Source of the DNA: Mollicutes bacterium | GTDB taxonomy: Bacteria > Bacillota_I > Bacilli_A > Izemoplasmatales > Izemoplasmataceae | Length of the DNA: 17,889 nt | Assembly: GCA_003552275.1 (NCBI GenBank) | Contig: PUKL01000082.1 | Coordinates: forward strand, 1 to 17,889 | Direction of reading: 5' to 3' | In this document: positions 1 through 7,742 of the stretch, in pieces | How the letters are laid out: every line of letters starts with the position of its first letter | Position numbering within the stretch: position 1 is the stretch's first letter | Program-made: the position numbers and the translations under genes | Notes under the pieces: generated by a model | The model's database searches: none | Told to the model about the DNA's origin: nothing | The model's input: only the letters and a program-made list of their open reading frames with translations

Positions 1-9
1 CTTTTTCAT
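1..9 (-). CDS. Start of a further operon gene (partial, leaves the window)
   Basis: On the minus strand an ATG at 9-7 overlaps the TGA stop of the aminotransferase (8-6) as ATGA and continues as AAA AAG to the window edge. The same ATGA overlap occurs between pckA and the aminotransferase, which supports a real, translationally coupled next gene. Only three codons (Met-Lys-Lys) are visible, so the product is unknown. From context it could be another amino-acid catabolism gene, but nothing in the sequence shows this. Confidence 0.4.
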
Positions 10-1262
10 TCGCGACTCTTTTCGACTTCGTCGAGGGTCTCTTTGATGCGTTTGGCGAGACCGTGGAGTTTATGTTTGGGTATGCTGCAGATGGCGATGC
101 GCAATCCTCCATAGACGTTGACGAAGAAGATGTTCTTCTTTTTCAAAGCGAGATGCAAAGAGTTCTTCACAGCCGCATCGTCGATACGGAGGGTGATGAA
201 GAACCCTTCTTCGTAAGGATAGATCGGCAAATCGACCGCTTCGGCTTCCTTCTTGAAAATCTCCGCCCGCTCGCTGAGAAGACGCACGAACACGTCTTTT
301 TCGGCGAGATAGGCCTTTTTGACCGCATCATCGAGGGCGATTTCGCTGAAGACGCGCATACCGCCGTTGTTCACGGTCGACCAGATGCCGCGGGCGGTGT
401 TGCTGGCGGCGTTTTTGAAACGGGTCCGTTCCTCTTCGTTCTTGGAGATGAGAACTTGGGCGCCGACACGCATGCCGTAAGCGGTCAAGGTCTTGGACAC
501 GCTGAAGGCGATGACGACGAGGACGTTCTCGGTGAGATCCTTGAACCGTTCGAAATGTTTCCGGTAGCCGGGTCCTTGGAGGGTGAAATCGATGTAGGCG
601 ATATCCTGCAGGAGGATGACGGGGCCTTCTTCGGAGAGTTCGTTCACGAAGGCGACGAGTTCATCCCATTCTTCGTCCTTCATGGTGTAGCCGGTCGGAT
701 TCTGACAGGGGTCGTTCACGAAGGCGAGGACCTTACCCTGTCTTTCCATGACGTCGCGGCAGGTGTCCTTGAAGGAGGCGATGTTGAATCTGTCGCCGTC
801 GAAGAGCTTGTAGTTCGCGACTTCGACGTTGTGTTGGCGGGCGATCGTCTTGTAGGGACCCCAACCGATATCGGGATGGATGACGGTGTCACCCGGACCG
901 AGGGCGTTCTTGACGGTGCTGCTCAGGGCACCGGTGCCGCCCGGGGTGGCGACGATGTCGCAGTCGATGTCGATGTTCTCGCTTGCGAAGAGCCAATCCT
1001 TCACGGCCTCGCGGAACTCCGGCGAGCCTTCGATGCCGGCGGCATAGCGGGCCTTTTGGACGTCTTCGACCTTGTCGAAGGCGCGATAGACCGTCTCGAA
1101 GGTGAGCAGTCCCCCCTCGTCTTTGAAATAGGTGCCGAAGGCGCCGTTGACGACGGCATCGTCCCCGAACTCTTTGGTGGCCCGCACGGCGCCTTGTGCC
1201 GCTTCGAAGACGACATCGACGATCACCTGGTCGTGCACATTGTCACTGACGAAGCGCTTCAT
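6..1262 (-). CDS. Class I PLP-dependent aminotransferase (aspartate/aromatic type)
   Basis: A 418-residue fold-type I aminotransferase with the key residues of the aspartate aminotransferase family. NDPCQNPTG at 183-191 carries the conserved Asn. Asp220 and Tyr223 lie in LLQDIAY. SVSKT carries the PLP lysine Lys257, followed by YGMR (Arg265). The C-terminal GGLRIAIC carries the alpha-carboxylate arginine, Arg388. Arg291 in RGIWS aligns by eye with the arginine that binds the side-chain carboxylate in AspC. Aspartate or an aromatic amino acid is therefore the likely donor, with 2-oxoglutarate as acceptor. The start overlaps the pckA stop as ATGA, with a GAAGAGG-type site just upstream. Beside pckA it may supply oxaloacetate from aspartate; that role is inferred. 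Substrate range is unresolved, and a branched-chain role is possible given bcd nearby. The family call is secure. Confidence 0.9.
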   Translation of the reverse strand: MKRFVSDNVHDQVIVDVVFEAAQGAVRATKEFGDDAVVNGAFGTYFKDEGGLLTFETVYRAFDKVEDVQKARYAAGIEGSPEFREAVKDWLFASENIDIDCDIVATPGGTGALSSTVKNALGPGDTVIHPDIGWGPYKTIARQHNVEVANYKLFDGDRFNIASFKDTCRDVMERQGKVLAFVNDPCQNPTGYTMKDEEWDELVAFVNELSEEGPVILLQDIAYIDFTLQGPGYRKHFERFKDLTENVLVVIAFSVSKTLTAYGMRVGAQVLISKNEEERTRFKNAASNTARGIWSTVNNGGMRVFSEIALDDAVKKAYLAEKDVFVRLLSERAEIFKKEAEAVDLPIYPYEEGFFITLRIDDAAVKNSLHLALKKKNIFFVNVYGGLRIAICSIPKHKLHGLAKRIKETLDEVEKSRE

Positions 1263-2899
1263 GCCTCTTCGCCTTCCAGTTTGCGGACCAGTTCCTCCAC
1301 GGCTTTCAGGGCCTCTTCGGGCAAGGCCTCTTCACCTTTGCGGCCCTTGATGTTCTCGAGCCGGTTCTGCATGCGTTTGGTCAGTTTTTTCCGATAATCG
1401 GCATCGTGCAAAGGGACCTCGAACGCTTCGCAAGGCGCGTAAGAGAGACCATCGGCGATGAAGGGCTCGAACCGGAGATTGCCGTCGACGATGCCCTCGA
1501 TGAGGGTGAGCGTCGTGTCCTTGTCGATGTCTTTTCCGAGGAAATTGCCGGTGTTTATGATATAGCAGTCCACACCATGGTTCGCGAAGAGGTTCTTGAA
1601 ACTGCGGTAGTCGCGTTCGAGCGGGTAGAGGCGGAAGGGGTTCGCATAGGGTACGAAGGCGAGTTCGTCCGGGTCGGCCCCGAATTCGGCGCTCGTCCTT
1701 CTTGTGGCGAGGGTCGCGCCGAAGGTGCTCGCGAGGGCGGCAACGTCCACCTTCAAAAGCGGGGGCAGGGATTCGTCCTTCATGATCCAAAAGAGGGCGT
1801 TGAATTTCTCTTTGAAGGCGAGTTTCCTGTCGGTCGTCCAGAACACGGATTTCATCGCCCGGCCGTTGCCGTTTCTGATGTCTTCGGTGACGGGGACGAC
1901 GAGACCGTCTTCGTCGACGGTGGCGCCGGCGTTCTGGATGGTGAGGAGGAAACGGTTCTCGGGGGAATCCGTGGGATAATCGGCGATCTTGTCGAAGTAG
2001 GAGGGCTCCATGGAGACGGTGGAAAGGTCGTTGTTGTTGATGATGAAGGCGTCGTCGTGGAGAACGGTGATGTCGTATTTGCCGTCGTGTTTGTCATGGG
2101 TCAGCGTGCTCTTGCCGCTGCCGGAAAGGCCGAAGACACCCATGACGAACGATTCGCCGCGGGCACGGTTGAAACGTTTGACGCCACCGTGACAGGCGGT
2201 GAACCCTTGTCTGTCGGCGATGGACCAGGCCATGGTGAGCGAGCCCTTCTTGTGTTCGCCGAAATAGCGCATGCCGAGAAGGGCGGCGCAGTTGTGGTCG
2301 CGGTCGAAGAGGGCGAGCCCGTCCTCGAATCCTTCGACAAAATAGTCGGGATCGGAATAGAGCAGGATGTCGCCTTCGTCCTCGAAGAGGGTGGAGTCGG
2401 CATACATCTCCTTCATCTCGTCGGTGAGGGTCTGGAAGTTCAACATCCACGAATAAAGGGTGTTCTCGAACCCTTCGGGGATGAGGAGGTGGGCCCTCAC
2501 GGAGAAACTCCCGTCGAGACCGATGATGGTGGTCGCGTGATAGAAGTTGCGATAACGGTTCTCGTAGATCGCCTCCCGGAGCAGATCCGCATAGTCGTCT
2601 CGGTTTTCGTTATCGACGATTCTCCGCGCTTGCGCCTGGCGTCCCGTGATGCGTCCGTCGTTGAAAAGGAGGACTTTGGCGTCGGCGGGGAGGCCGAGGT
2701 CTTCCGCACGATACACCGGCAGGTCGGTGACGACGGTGCCGGGTGTGTTCTTGGCGAGGTTGTAGGCCTCTTCCAGGGTCTCGATGCGGATGACGTTGTT
2801 CTTTTGGTAGGCGGTCTCGAGGGTGGTGCGGATCCGGTTATAGATGCGGGGGCTCTTTTTGCCGATCATGCCCCGGGGGAGGGTGCTTCTTGTGGCCAT
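1259..2899 (-). CDS. pckA: Phosphoenolpyruvate carboxykinase (ATP), divergent
   Basis: It interconverts oxaloacetate + ATP and PEP + CO2 + ADP in the cytoplasm. Numbered from the first possible Met (2908), the sequence shows HKKG (219-222, metal and substrate lysines), CHGG with His240, the P-loop GLSGSGKST (260-268), the Asp pair of kinase motif 2 as HDDAF (284-288), a conserved Arg in EDIRNGNG, and INTGNFLGKDI near the C-terminus. Length (546 aa) fits ATP-PEPCKs. The motif that reads GDDEH in E. coli is altered here, so this is a divergent branch, but the Lys, His and Asp metal ligands remain. I chose the ATG at 2899 because AAAGGA (2913-2908) sits 8 nt upstream; it would abut the ATG at 2908. 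It lies 27 nt after bcd and overlaps the aminotransferase by 4 nt. In an amino-acid-fermenting operon it could run in the PEP-forming direction or in the reverse, ATP-yielding one. Confidence 0.88.
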   Translation of the reverse strand: MATRSTLPRGMIGKKSPRIYNRIRTTLETAYQKNNVIRIETLEEAYNLAKNTPGTVVTDLPVYRAEDLGLPADAKVLLFNDGRITGRQAQARRIVDNENRDDYADLLREAIYENRYRNFYHATTIIGLDGSFSVRAHLLIPEGFENTLYSWMLNFQTLTDEMKEMYADSTLFEDEGDILLYSDPDYFVEGFEDGLALFDRDHNCAALLGMRYFGEHKKGSLTMAWSIADRQGFTACHGGVKRFNRARGESFVMGVFGLSGSGKSTLTHDKHDGKYDITVLHDDAFIINNNDLSTVSMEPSYFDKIADYPTDSPENRFLLTIQNAGATVDEDGLVVPVTEDIRNGNGRAMKSVFWTTDRKLAFKEKFNALFWIMKDESLPPLLKVDVAALASTFGATLATRRTSAEFGADPDELAFVPYANPFRLYPLERDYRSFKNLFANHGVDCYIINTGNFLGKDIDKDTTLTLIEGIVDGNLRFEPFIADGLSYAPCEAFEVPLHDADYRKKLTKRMQNRLENIKGRKGEEALPEEALKAVEELVRKLEGEEA

Positions 2900-2926
2900 A
2901 TAAAACATCCTTTCATGTGAATAGGG

Positions 2927-4051
2927 TCATTCGATGTTCCATTGGAAACGCCTGCGGGTCTCCACGTGGTCTTTGCGCATCTCGATAAGGCGGTTGATTC
3001 TCCGTTCGGCCATGATGTTGGCGGCCTTGTAGGTCGGCATACCCTCTTTCTCGCTGATCTCGAAGATCTCCATCAGGCGGTCGTAGATGCCTTCGGCGGT
3101 CTGGAGTGCGCTTTCTTTGTGATAGCCCATCATCTCGTGATAGACGTTGATGACCCCGCCGGAGTTGATGACGAAATCGGGGGCGTAGAGGATATCCTTC
3201 TCTTCGAGCATCGGACCGTGTTTGTCCTCTTCTTTGAGCATGTTGTTGGCCGCGCCGGCGATGATCTTGCAGTTGAGTTTCGGTATCGTCTCGTCATTCA
3301 GGATGGCACCGATCGCGTTCGGCGAGAAGACGTCGCATCTCTTTTCATAGATCTCGTCGGGCTCGACGTAGTTGGCGAGGGGGACTAACTCTTTGAACTG
3401 TTTGATCTTCTCTTCGTCGATATCGGTGAAATAGATGCGCTTCAGATCATGTTTTTGCAGGTGTTGGATCATATCCTGTACAACGGCGCCGACACCTTGG
3501 AAACTGATGGTGAGGCCGTCGAGATTGTCTTGGCCGAGTTTTTTCTTGACGGCGGCGAGAATGCCGACGTAGGTGCCGTAAGCGGTGAGGGGCGTGGTGC
3601 TTCCCGCACCCTTGCGCTTGCCGCCGGAGACATAGTCGGTCTCTCTGTCCATGTATTCGCAATCCTTCAAGGTGATGTTCATGTCCTGACCGGTGTAGAC
3701 TCTACCCTTGAGACTCTGGATGTAACGGCCGTAGGCGCGGAAGAATTCTTCGCTTTTCAGCTTCTTGGGGTCGCCGATGATGACGGTCTTGCAGCCGCCG
3801 ATGTCGAGTCCGGCCGCGGCGTTCTTGTAGGTCATGCCCTTGGCGAGACGGGTGACGTCATAGAGCGCTTCCTCCTCGGATTCATAGTTGTAGAAGCGGG
3901 TGCCGCCGCAGGAGGGACCCAGACGGGTGTCGTGGATGCAGGTGATGCCTTTGAGGCCGGTGGCCTTGTTGTGGAAGTAGATGATTTGTTCAAAACCTTC
4001 GTTGGTGTAGTCGAAAACCTTGTCTGTGAATTCTGATTTCTTCTTTTTCAT
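2927..4051 (-). CDS. bcd: Leucine (branched-chain amino acid) dehydrogenase
   Basis: NAD-dependent oxidative deamination of leucine, valine or isoleucine to the 2-oxoacid and ammonia. The 374 residues match the short Leu/Phe/Val dehydrogenase group (about 360 aa). LGPSCGGTR at 44-52 and GMTYKNAAAGLDIGGCK at 72-88 give Lys76 and Lys88, with the 12-residue spacing of the substrate and catalytic lysines of leucine dehydrogenase. GQDMNI carries the expected Asp123. The Rossmann loop is GVGAVV at 186-191, and FTDID (Asp210) ends strand 2, favouring NAD. AGSTTPLTAYG is typical of the family. The start has AGGAG 7 nt upstream. It lies 27 nt after ptb, in the gene set known from Bacillus ptb-bcd-buk operons, which supports a branched-chain rather than phenylalanine substrate. 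Confidence 0.93.
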   Translation of the reverse strand: MKKKKSEFTDKVFDYTNEGFEQIIYFHNKATGLKGITCIHDTRLGPSCGGTRFYNYESEEEALYDVTRLAKGMTYKNAAAGLDIGGCKTVIIGDPKKLKSEEFFRAYGRYIQSLKGRVYTGQDMNITLKDCEYMDRETDYVSGGKRKGAGSTTPLTAYGTYVGILAAVKKKLGQDNLDGLTISFQGVGAVVQDMIQHLQKHDLKRIYFTDIDEEKIKQFKELVPLANYVEPDEIYEKRCDVFSPNAIGAILNDETIPKLNCKIIAGAANNMLKEEDKHGPMLEEKDILYAPDFVINSGGVINVYHEMMGYHKESALQTAEGIYDRLMEIFEISEKEGMPTYKAANIMAERRINRLIEMRKDHVETRRRFQWNIE

Positions 4052-4078
4052 TTCTGCACTCCTATCCTTGGAATTGTT

Positions 4079-4993
4079 TTATTCGTCCATGTCCGCGACC
4101 AGGGCGGACAGTGCGATCGAGTAGAACTTGCTTTCTTCGGTGTCGGCGCGACTCGTGAGGACGATGGGTCTCTTGGCGCCGGCGATGACGCTCGCACTCT
4201 TGGCTTTCGCCAAGAACATCATGCTTTTGTAGAAGACGTTGCCGCTTTCGATCTGGGGCATGAGCAGGATGTCCGCTTCGCCGGCGATCGGCGAGTCGAT
4301 GCCCTTGTGCGCCGCGGCTTCTTTGTTGACGGCGTTGTCGAGGGCGAAGGGACCGTCGACCGTGGCTCCTTTGATGAGACCCTTCCGGGAACGTTTTTTC
4401 AATTCTTCGGCATCGAGGGTCGCCCGCATCTTGGAGTTCACTTTCTCGACCGCGGCGAGACAGGCGACTTTGGGGGCGTCGATGCCGACGGCCTTGGCGA
4501 TTTTCACGGCGTTCTCGATGATTTGCTGTTTCTCGTCGACGGTGGGGGCGATGTTCATCGCTCCGTCACTCATGAGCAGGAGCTTGTGATAGGCGGGGAT
4601 CTCCATCACGCTCACATGCGAGAGACGGTTGCCGGTCCGGAGCCCGAATTCTTTCGAGAGGGCCGCCGAGAGGATGGTGGATGTGTCGACGAGGCCCTTC
4701 ATGAGAAAGTGCCCTTTGTTCTTGCTCACCGTCTTGACGGCTTTTTCGCAGGCCCGGGACGGTTCGCTTTCGGAGATGATGGAATAGTTCTTCTCATCGA
4801 GGTTCAAGTCTTCGAGGGTTTCACGAATGGAAGCCTTGTTGCCGACGAGGACGGCGTCGATGAAACCTTCCTTGCGGGCCATCTCGACCGCTTGCAGGAC
4901 GTGTGCGTCATCGGCGACGGCGACGACGAGGGTCTTTTTCGAGCGTTTCTTCGCTTCTTGGACCAGACTCTTCATGGTTTTCACGGTTGTCAC
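4079..4993 (-). CDS. ptb: Phosphate butyryltransferase (branched-chain acyl type likely)
   Basis: Transfers an acyl group from (branched) butyryl-CoA to phosphate, giving acyl phosphate for Buk. The 304-residue protein aligns along its length with the Ptb/Pta family (PTA_PTB fold). Visible family stretches are the N-terminal VAVADDAHVLQAV, FLMKGLVDTSTIL, LSHVSVMEIP, LLMSDGAMNIAPT, the substrate-domain GATVDGPFALDNAV, ADILLMPQIESGNVFYKSM, and PIVLTSRADTEESK near the end. The start is uncertain. The GTG at 4993 has its GGGG directly against it, whereas GGGGTG is 6 nt before a GTG at 4984; an ATG at 4975 is also in frame. It lies only a few bases after buk, so the two are surely co-transcribed and probably coupled. 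Confidence 0.93.
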   Translation of the reverse strand: MTTVKTMKSLVQEAKKRSKKTLVVAVADDAHVLQAVEMARKEGFIDAVLVGNKASIRETLEDLNLDEKNYSIISESEPSRACEKAVKTVSKNKGHFLMKGLVDTSTILSAALSKEFGLRTGNRLSHVSVMEIPAYHKLLLMSDGAMNIAPTVDEKQQIIENAVKIAKAVGIDAPKVACLAAVEKVNSKMRATLDAEELKKRSRKGLIKGATVDGPFALDNAVNKEAAAHKGIDSPIAGEADILLMPQIESGNVFYKSMMFLAKAKSASVIAGAKRPIVLTSRADTEESKFYSIALSALVADMDE

Positions 4994-4997
4994 CCCA

Positions 4998-6068
4998 TCA
5001 TTTGTAGGTTTTCGGTTCCTCTTCGTTGTTCAGCACCCGGAGTGTGCCGAGGGCGAGGGATTCCATCTCGTCTTCACCGGCATAGACCAACACGTCGCCG
5101 ATGAAGCCGACACGTTCCTTGATGAAATCGACGAGATAATCGTCATAGGCGAGTCCGCCCGTCAACACGATCGCGTCGACATCCCCTTTCAGAACGGTCG
5201 CCCCGCTGCCGATCTCTTTGGCGATCTGATAGCACATGACTTCATAGATGAACTTGGCTTCTTCGTCGCCCTTCTTGATGCGCTGGGAAATCTCGAAACC
5301 GTCGTTTGTGCCGAGATATGCGACGAGACCACCCCGGCCGTAGTTTTTCCGCTTGATGTCTTCGAGGGTGTATTTCCCGCTGAAGCACATCTTGTAGAGG
5401 GGGCCCAACGGTACGGAACCGCTGCGTTCGGGACTCATGGGGCCATCTCCGTCCAAGGCGTTGTTCACATCGACAACCCGGCCCTTCTTGTGGATGCCCA
5501 CACTGATGCCGCCTCCGAGATGAGCGATGATGAGGTTCATGTCCGCATACTTCTTGCCGAGGTCTGCGGCCGTCTTTCTGGCCACCGCTTTCTGGTTCAA
5601 GGCGTGAAAGAGACTTTGGCGTTTGATTTCGGGCATCCCGCTGTAGCGGGCGATGTCTTCCATCTCATCCACGGCGACCGGGTCCACGATGAAGGCGGGA
5701 ATGTCTTGTTGGTCGGCGATCTCTTTGGCGATGACGCAGCCGAGGTTGGAGGCGTGTTCGCCCCGTACCGCTCGACGCACATAGTCGACCATGGTGTCGT
5801 TGACGGAGTAGGTGCCGCTCTCGAGGGGTTTCAGCATGCCTCCGCGACCGACGACGGCATCGAATTCGTCCAGCGAGAAATTCTGCTCTTCGAGGGTCTG
5901 GATGATGGCTTTCTTGCGAAAGTCGTATTGGTCGAAGATCTTCTCGAAGTCGGCGAGTTCGTCCGTGTCATGACGCACGGTGGTCTTGTAAGTGCATATT
6001 TCGTCATCGAAGACCGCAATTTTCGTACTGGTTGATCCTGGATTGATGGCAAGTATCTTTTTTCCCAT
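4998..6068 (-). CDS. buk: Butyrate kinase
   Basis: Acyl phosphate + ADP to carboxylic acid + ATP, the substrate-level phosphorylation step after Ptb. The 356 residues match the usual Buk length of about 355. The N-terminal acetokinase-family signature INPGSTSTKIAVF is at 8-20. GRGGMLKPLESGTY, HLGGGISVGIHKKGRVVDVNNALDGDGPMSPERSG and LTGGLAYD (adenosine-binding region) follow. I chose the ATG at 6068 over an in-frame ATG at 6104 because GGGAGGT lies 5 nt upstream and because the promoter -10 sits at 6110-6115, which leaves 6104 at or before the transcript start. It is first in the operon, behind a promoter with a perfect cre site. Isobutyrate or isovalerate production is inferred from bcd. Confidence 0.95.
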   Translation of the reverse strand: MGKKILAINPGSTSTKIAVFDDEICTYKTTVRHDTDELADFEKIFDQYDFRKKAIIQTLEEQNFSLDEFDAVVGRGGMLKPLESGTYSVNDTMVDYVRRAVRGEHASNLGCVIAKEIADQQDIPAFIVDPVAVDEMEDIARYSGMPEIKRQSLFHALNQKAVARKTAADLGKKYADMNLIIAHLGGGISVGIHKKGRVVDVNNALDGDGPMSPERSGSVPLGPLYKMCFSGKYTLEDIKRKNYGRGGLVAYLGTNDGFEISQRIKKGDEEAKFIYEVMCYQIAKEIGSGATVLKGDVDAIVLTGGLAYDDYLVDFIKERVGFIGDVLVYAGEDEMESLALGTLRVLNNEEEPKTYK

Positions 6069-6109
6069 GGTTACCTCCCGTTTCAGTATCCTGTATAACA
6101 ACATTTTTG

Positions 6110-6138
6110 ATTATAACATGTTAGCGTTTTCACAACAA
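6110..6138 (-). promoter_or_regulatory. Promoter of the buk-ptb-bcd-pckA-aminotransferase operon
   Basis: On the minus strand: -35 TTGTTG (6138-6133), 17-nt spacer, perfect -10 TATAAT (6115-6110), preceded by TGT as an extended -10. The predicted transcript start near 6103 gives a leader of about 35 nt before the buk ATG at 6068. Confidence 0.75.
6119..6132 (-). promoter_or_regulatory. Perfect cre (CcpA) operator in the buk promoter spacer
   Basis: TGAAAACGCTAACA on the minus strand matches the Bacillus cre consensus TGWAANCGNTNWCA at all 14 positions. It occupies 14 of the 17 spacer bases between -35 and -10, where bound CcpA should block RNA polymerase. The consensus is established for Firmicutes; its use by this organism is inferred. 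Confidence 0.7.
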
Positions 6139-6178
6139 CACCCCGAGAAGGAAAAAATCTCAATCGCATACAAGCGCT

Positions 6179-6205
6179 AAAAAAAGCGCATCATGCGCTT
6201 TTTTT
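6179..6205 (-). terminator. Rho-independent terminator of tnaA
   Basis: Seven A, GCGCA, a 3-nt loop TCA, TGCGC and seven T form a near-symmetric hairpin that can work on either strand. On the minus strand it starts inside the tnaA TAA stop (6206-6204) and ends in a T7 run, separating tnaA from the buk promoter downstream. Confidence 0.85.
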
Positions 6206-7586
6206 ACAACGGCCGCAGCCGCGCGGTGAAATGTCTGAGGACGGGGGGTTCGTACTCGAAAGTGTATCCCCGGAGAGCATCCCGGTTTTCATGGACTTTC
6301 TTGACACCCTCTGCGACATGGTCGAGATGGGCGTATGTGTAGGTCCGCCGGGGGATGGTCAACCGCATGAACTCCATCGGGCTCTCGAGATTCTCGCCCG
6401 TGTCGGGATCCCGGCCGAGGAGGAAGGACCCGATTTCGACACCACGTACGGCCGCCTCCACATAGAGGGCGTTCACCACGGCTTGGGCGGGGAACCGGTC
6501 ATAAGGGATGTGCGGAGCGATGCGTTTGCAGTCGACAAACACCGCATGGCCTCCGGGAGGATACTGAATCGGCACCCCCGCCGCTCTCAGACTCTCGCCG
6601 AGATAGCGGGCCTGGTCGGTGCGATGGCGTTGGTACTCGAAATCGAGTCCCTCTTTCAGACCGACAGCCAGAGCCTCCATGTCGCGGCCGCTCATGCCGC
6701 CGTAGGTCGGAAAGCCTTCGAGCGGTACGAGACGGGTGCGGCAGTAGCGGAAGAGGTCTTCGTCGTCCTTGATGGCGATGAGGCCGCCGATGTTGACGAG
6801 GCCGTCCTTTTTGGCGCTCATGAGGAAGAGGTCGCCGAGAGCGAACTGCTCTTTGGCGATCGCTGATAGTTCTTTTTCCGCGTAGCCCTCCTCACGCATC
6901 TTGATGAAGTAGGCGTTCTCCGCATAGCGGGCACCGTCGATGATATAGGGGAGGTCGTATCGGTCGCAGATCTCCCGCACGCCCCGCTGGTTCTCGAGGC
7001 TCACGGGTTGACCGCCCGCGGAGTTGTTGGTGAGGGTGACGATGATGCCGGCGATGTTCTCTTTACCGTGTTCAAGGATGAGTGTTTCGAGGCGTTCCAG
7101 GTCGAAATTGCCCTTGAAGGGATGATACCTTTCCGTGTCGAAACAGACTTCGTCGACACAATCGACGGCTCTGCCGCCCGCGAGTTCGACATGGGCGCGG
7201 GTGGTGTCGAAATGCATGTTCGAGATGAAGTACATGCCTTTCTTTTTCACGAAATAGGGAAGGGCGACCTGTTCGGCGCCCCGACCTTGATGGGCGGGGA
7301 GGAAGTGTTCGTAGCCGGTGATCTCTTTGACCACCGTCTCGAGTTTGTAGAAACTCCGTGAACCGGCGTAGGCCTCATCACCTTGCATGAGCGCCGACCA
7401 TTGTCTGTCGCTCATGGCGCCGGTGCCGGAGTCGGTGAGCATGTCGATATAGACATCCTCGCTCTTCAAGCCGAAGATGTTGTACCCGGCTTCTTTGAGG
7501 AGGACCAGACGTTCTTCCCTGGTCGTCCGACGGAGGGGTTCCACCATCTTGATCCGGTAAGGCTCGGGGGCAAAATCGTTCTTCAT
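6204..7586 (-). CDS. tnaA: Tryptophanase
   Basis: Cleaves L-tryptophan to indole, pyruvate and ammonia using PLP. The 460 residues align end to end with TnaA/tyrosine phenol-lyase. LTDSGTGAMSD is at 50-60, GDEAYAGSRSFYKLE at 69-83, AHQGRGAEQ at 98-106, IIDGARYAENAYF includes Asp217 and Arg220, and MSAKKD carries the PLP lysine Lys260. Three places favour tryptophanase over tyrosine phenol-lyase: MHFDTTR (Asp127, where the lyase has Thr), NNSAGGQPVS rather than VNLAGGQPVS, and EIGSFLLGRDP rather than the lyase's RGIISAGR. The ATG at 7586 was chosen because AGGAAGGA lies 7 nt upstream; the in-frame ATG at 7664 lies upstream of the predicted transcript start. The leader is only about 30 nt, so no tnaC attenuator is present. 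A cre site overlaps the promoter. Confidence 0.92.
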   Translation of the reverse strand: MKNDFAPEPYRIKMVEPLRRTTREERLVLLKEAGYNIFGLKSEDVYIDMLTDSGTGAMSDRQWSALMQGDEAYAGSRSFYKLETVVKEITGYEHFLPAHQGRGAEQVALPYFVKKKGMYFISNMHFDTTRAHVELAGGRAVDCVDEVCFDTERYHPFKGNFDLERLETLILEHGKENIAGIIVTLTNNSAGGQPVSLENQRGVREICDRYDLPYIIDGARYAENAYFIKMREEGYAEKELSAIAKEQFALGDLFLMSAKKDGLVNIGGLIAIKDDEDLFRYCRTRLVPLEGFPTYGGMSGRDMEALAVGLKEGLDFEYQRHRTDQARYLGESLRAAGVPIQYPPGGHAVFVDCKRIAPHIPYDRFPAQAVVNALYVEAAVRGVEIGSFLLGRDPDTGENLESPMEFMRLTIPRRTYTYAHLDHVAEGVKKVHENRDALRGYTFEYEPPVLRHFTARLRPL

Positions 7587-7625
7587 GTTCTCATCCTTCC
7601 TAAGGGACATCGTGCACCAAAGAAG

Positions 7626-7654
7626 ATTATAACGAAAAAAGGGGAAAATGTAAA
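7626..7654 (-). promoter_or_regulatory. tnaA promoter
   Basis: On the minus strand: -35 TTTACA (7654-7649), 17-nt spacer, -10 TATAAT (7631-7626). The expected transcript start is near 7619, about 33 nt before the chosen ATG. Confidence 0.75.
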
Positions 7655-7662
7655 CGGTTTCC
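7649..7662 (-). promoter_or_regulatory. cre-type operator overlapping the tnaA -35
   Basis: GGAAACCGTTTACA on the minus strand matches the cre consensus TGWAANCGNTNWCA at 13 of 14 positions (the first T is G). Its last six bases are the -35 hexamer itself, a position suited to repression by CcpA. Confidence 0.6.
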
Positions 7663-7697
7663 AAGCCGGTCGGGAATCCATGCGCAACCCGACTTGA

Positions 7698-7727
7698 TTG
7701 TCAAGAAGGATCATGAGGGGTTATAAT
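7698..7727 (+). promoter_or_regulatory. Promoter of the 122-aa protein gene
   Basis: -35 TTGTCA (7698-7703), 18-nt spacer, -10 TATAAT (7722-7727). The -35 lies inside an inverted repeat CTTGA-TTG-TCAAG (7693-7705). The transcript start would fall near 7734, right at the ribosome binding site AGGAGG (7733-7738). Confidence 0.6.
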
Positions 7728-7742
7728 AACAAAGGAGGAGTG

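Noticed and set aside
63..1397. Long open frame of 444 codons on the plus strand
   Set aside because: It lies antisense to the aminotransferase, whose catalytic motifs are intact. The reading looks like a GC-driven shadow with no family features.
1406..2920. Open frame of 504 codons on the plus strand
   Set aside because: Antisense to pckA, low complexity in Val, Gly, Asp and Glu, and no recognisable domain.
7587..7664. Longer tnaA start (ATG at 7664) or a TnaC-type leader peptide
   Set aside because: The extension would read through the -10 and -35, and the transcribed leader is too short to hold a leader peptide.
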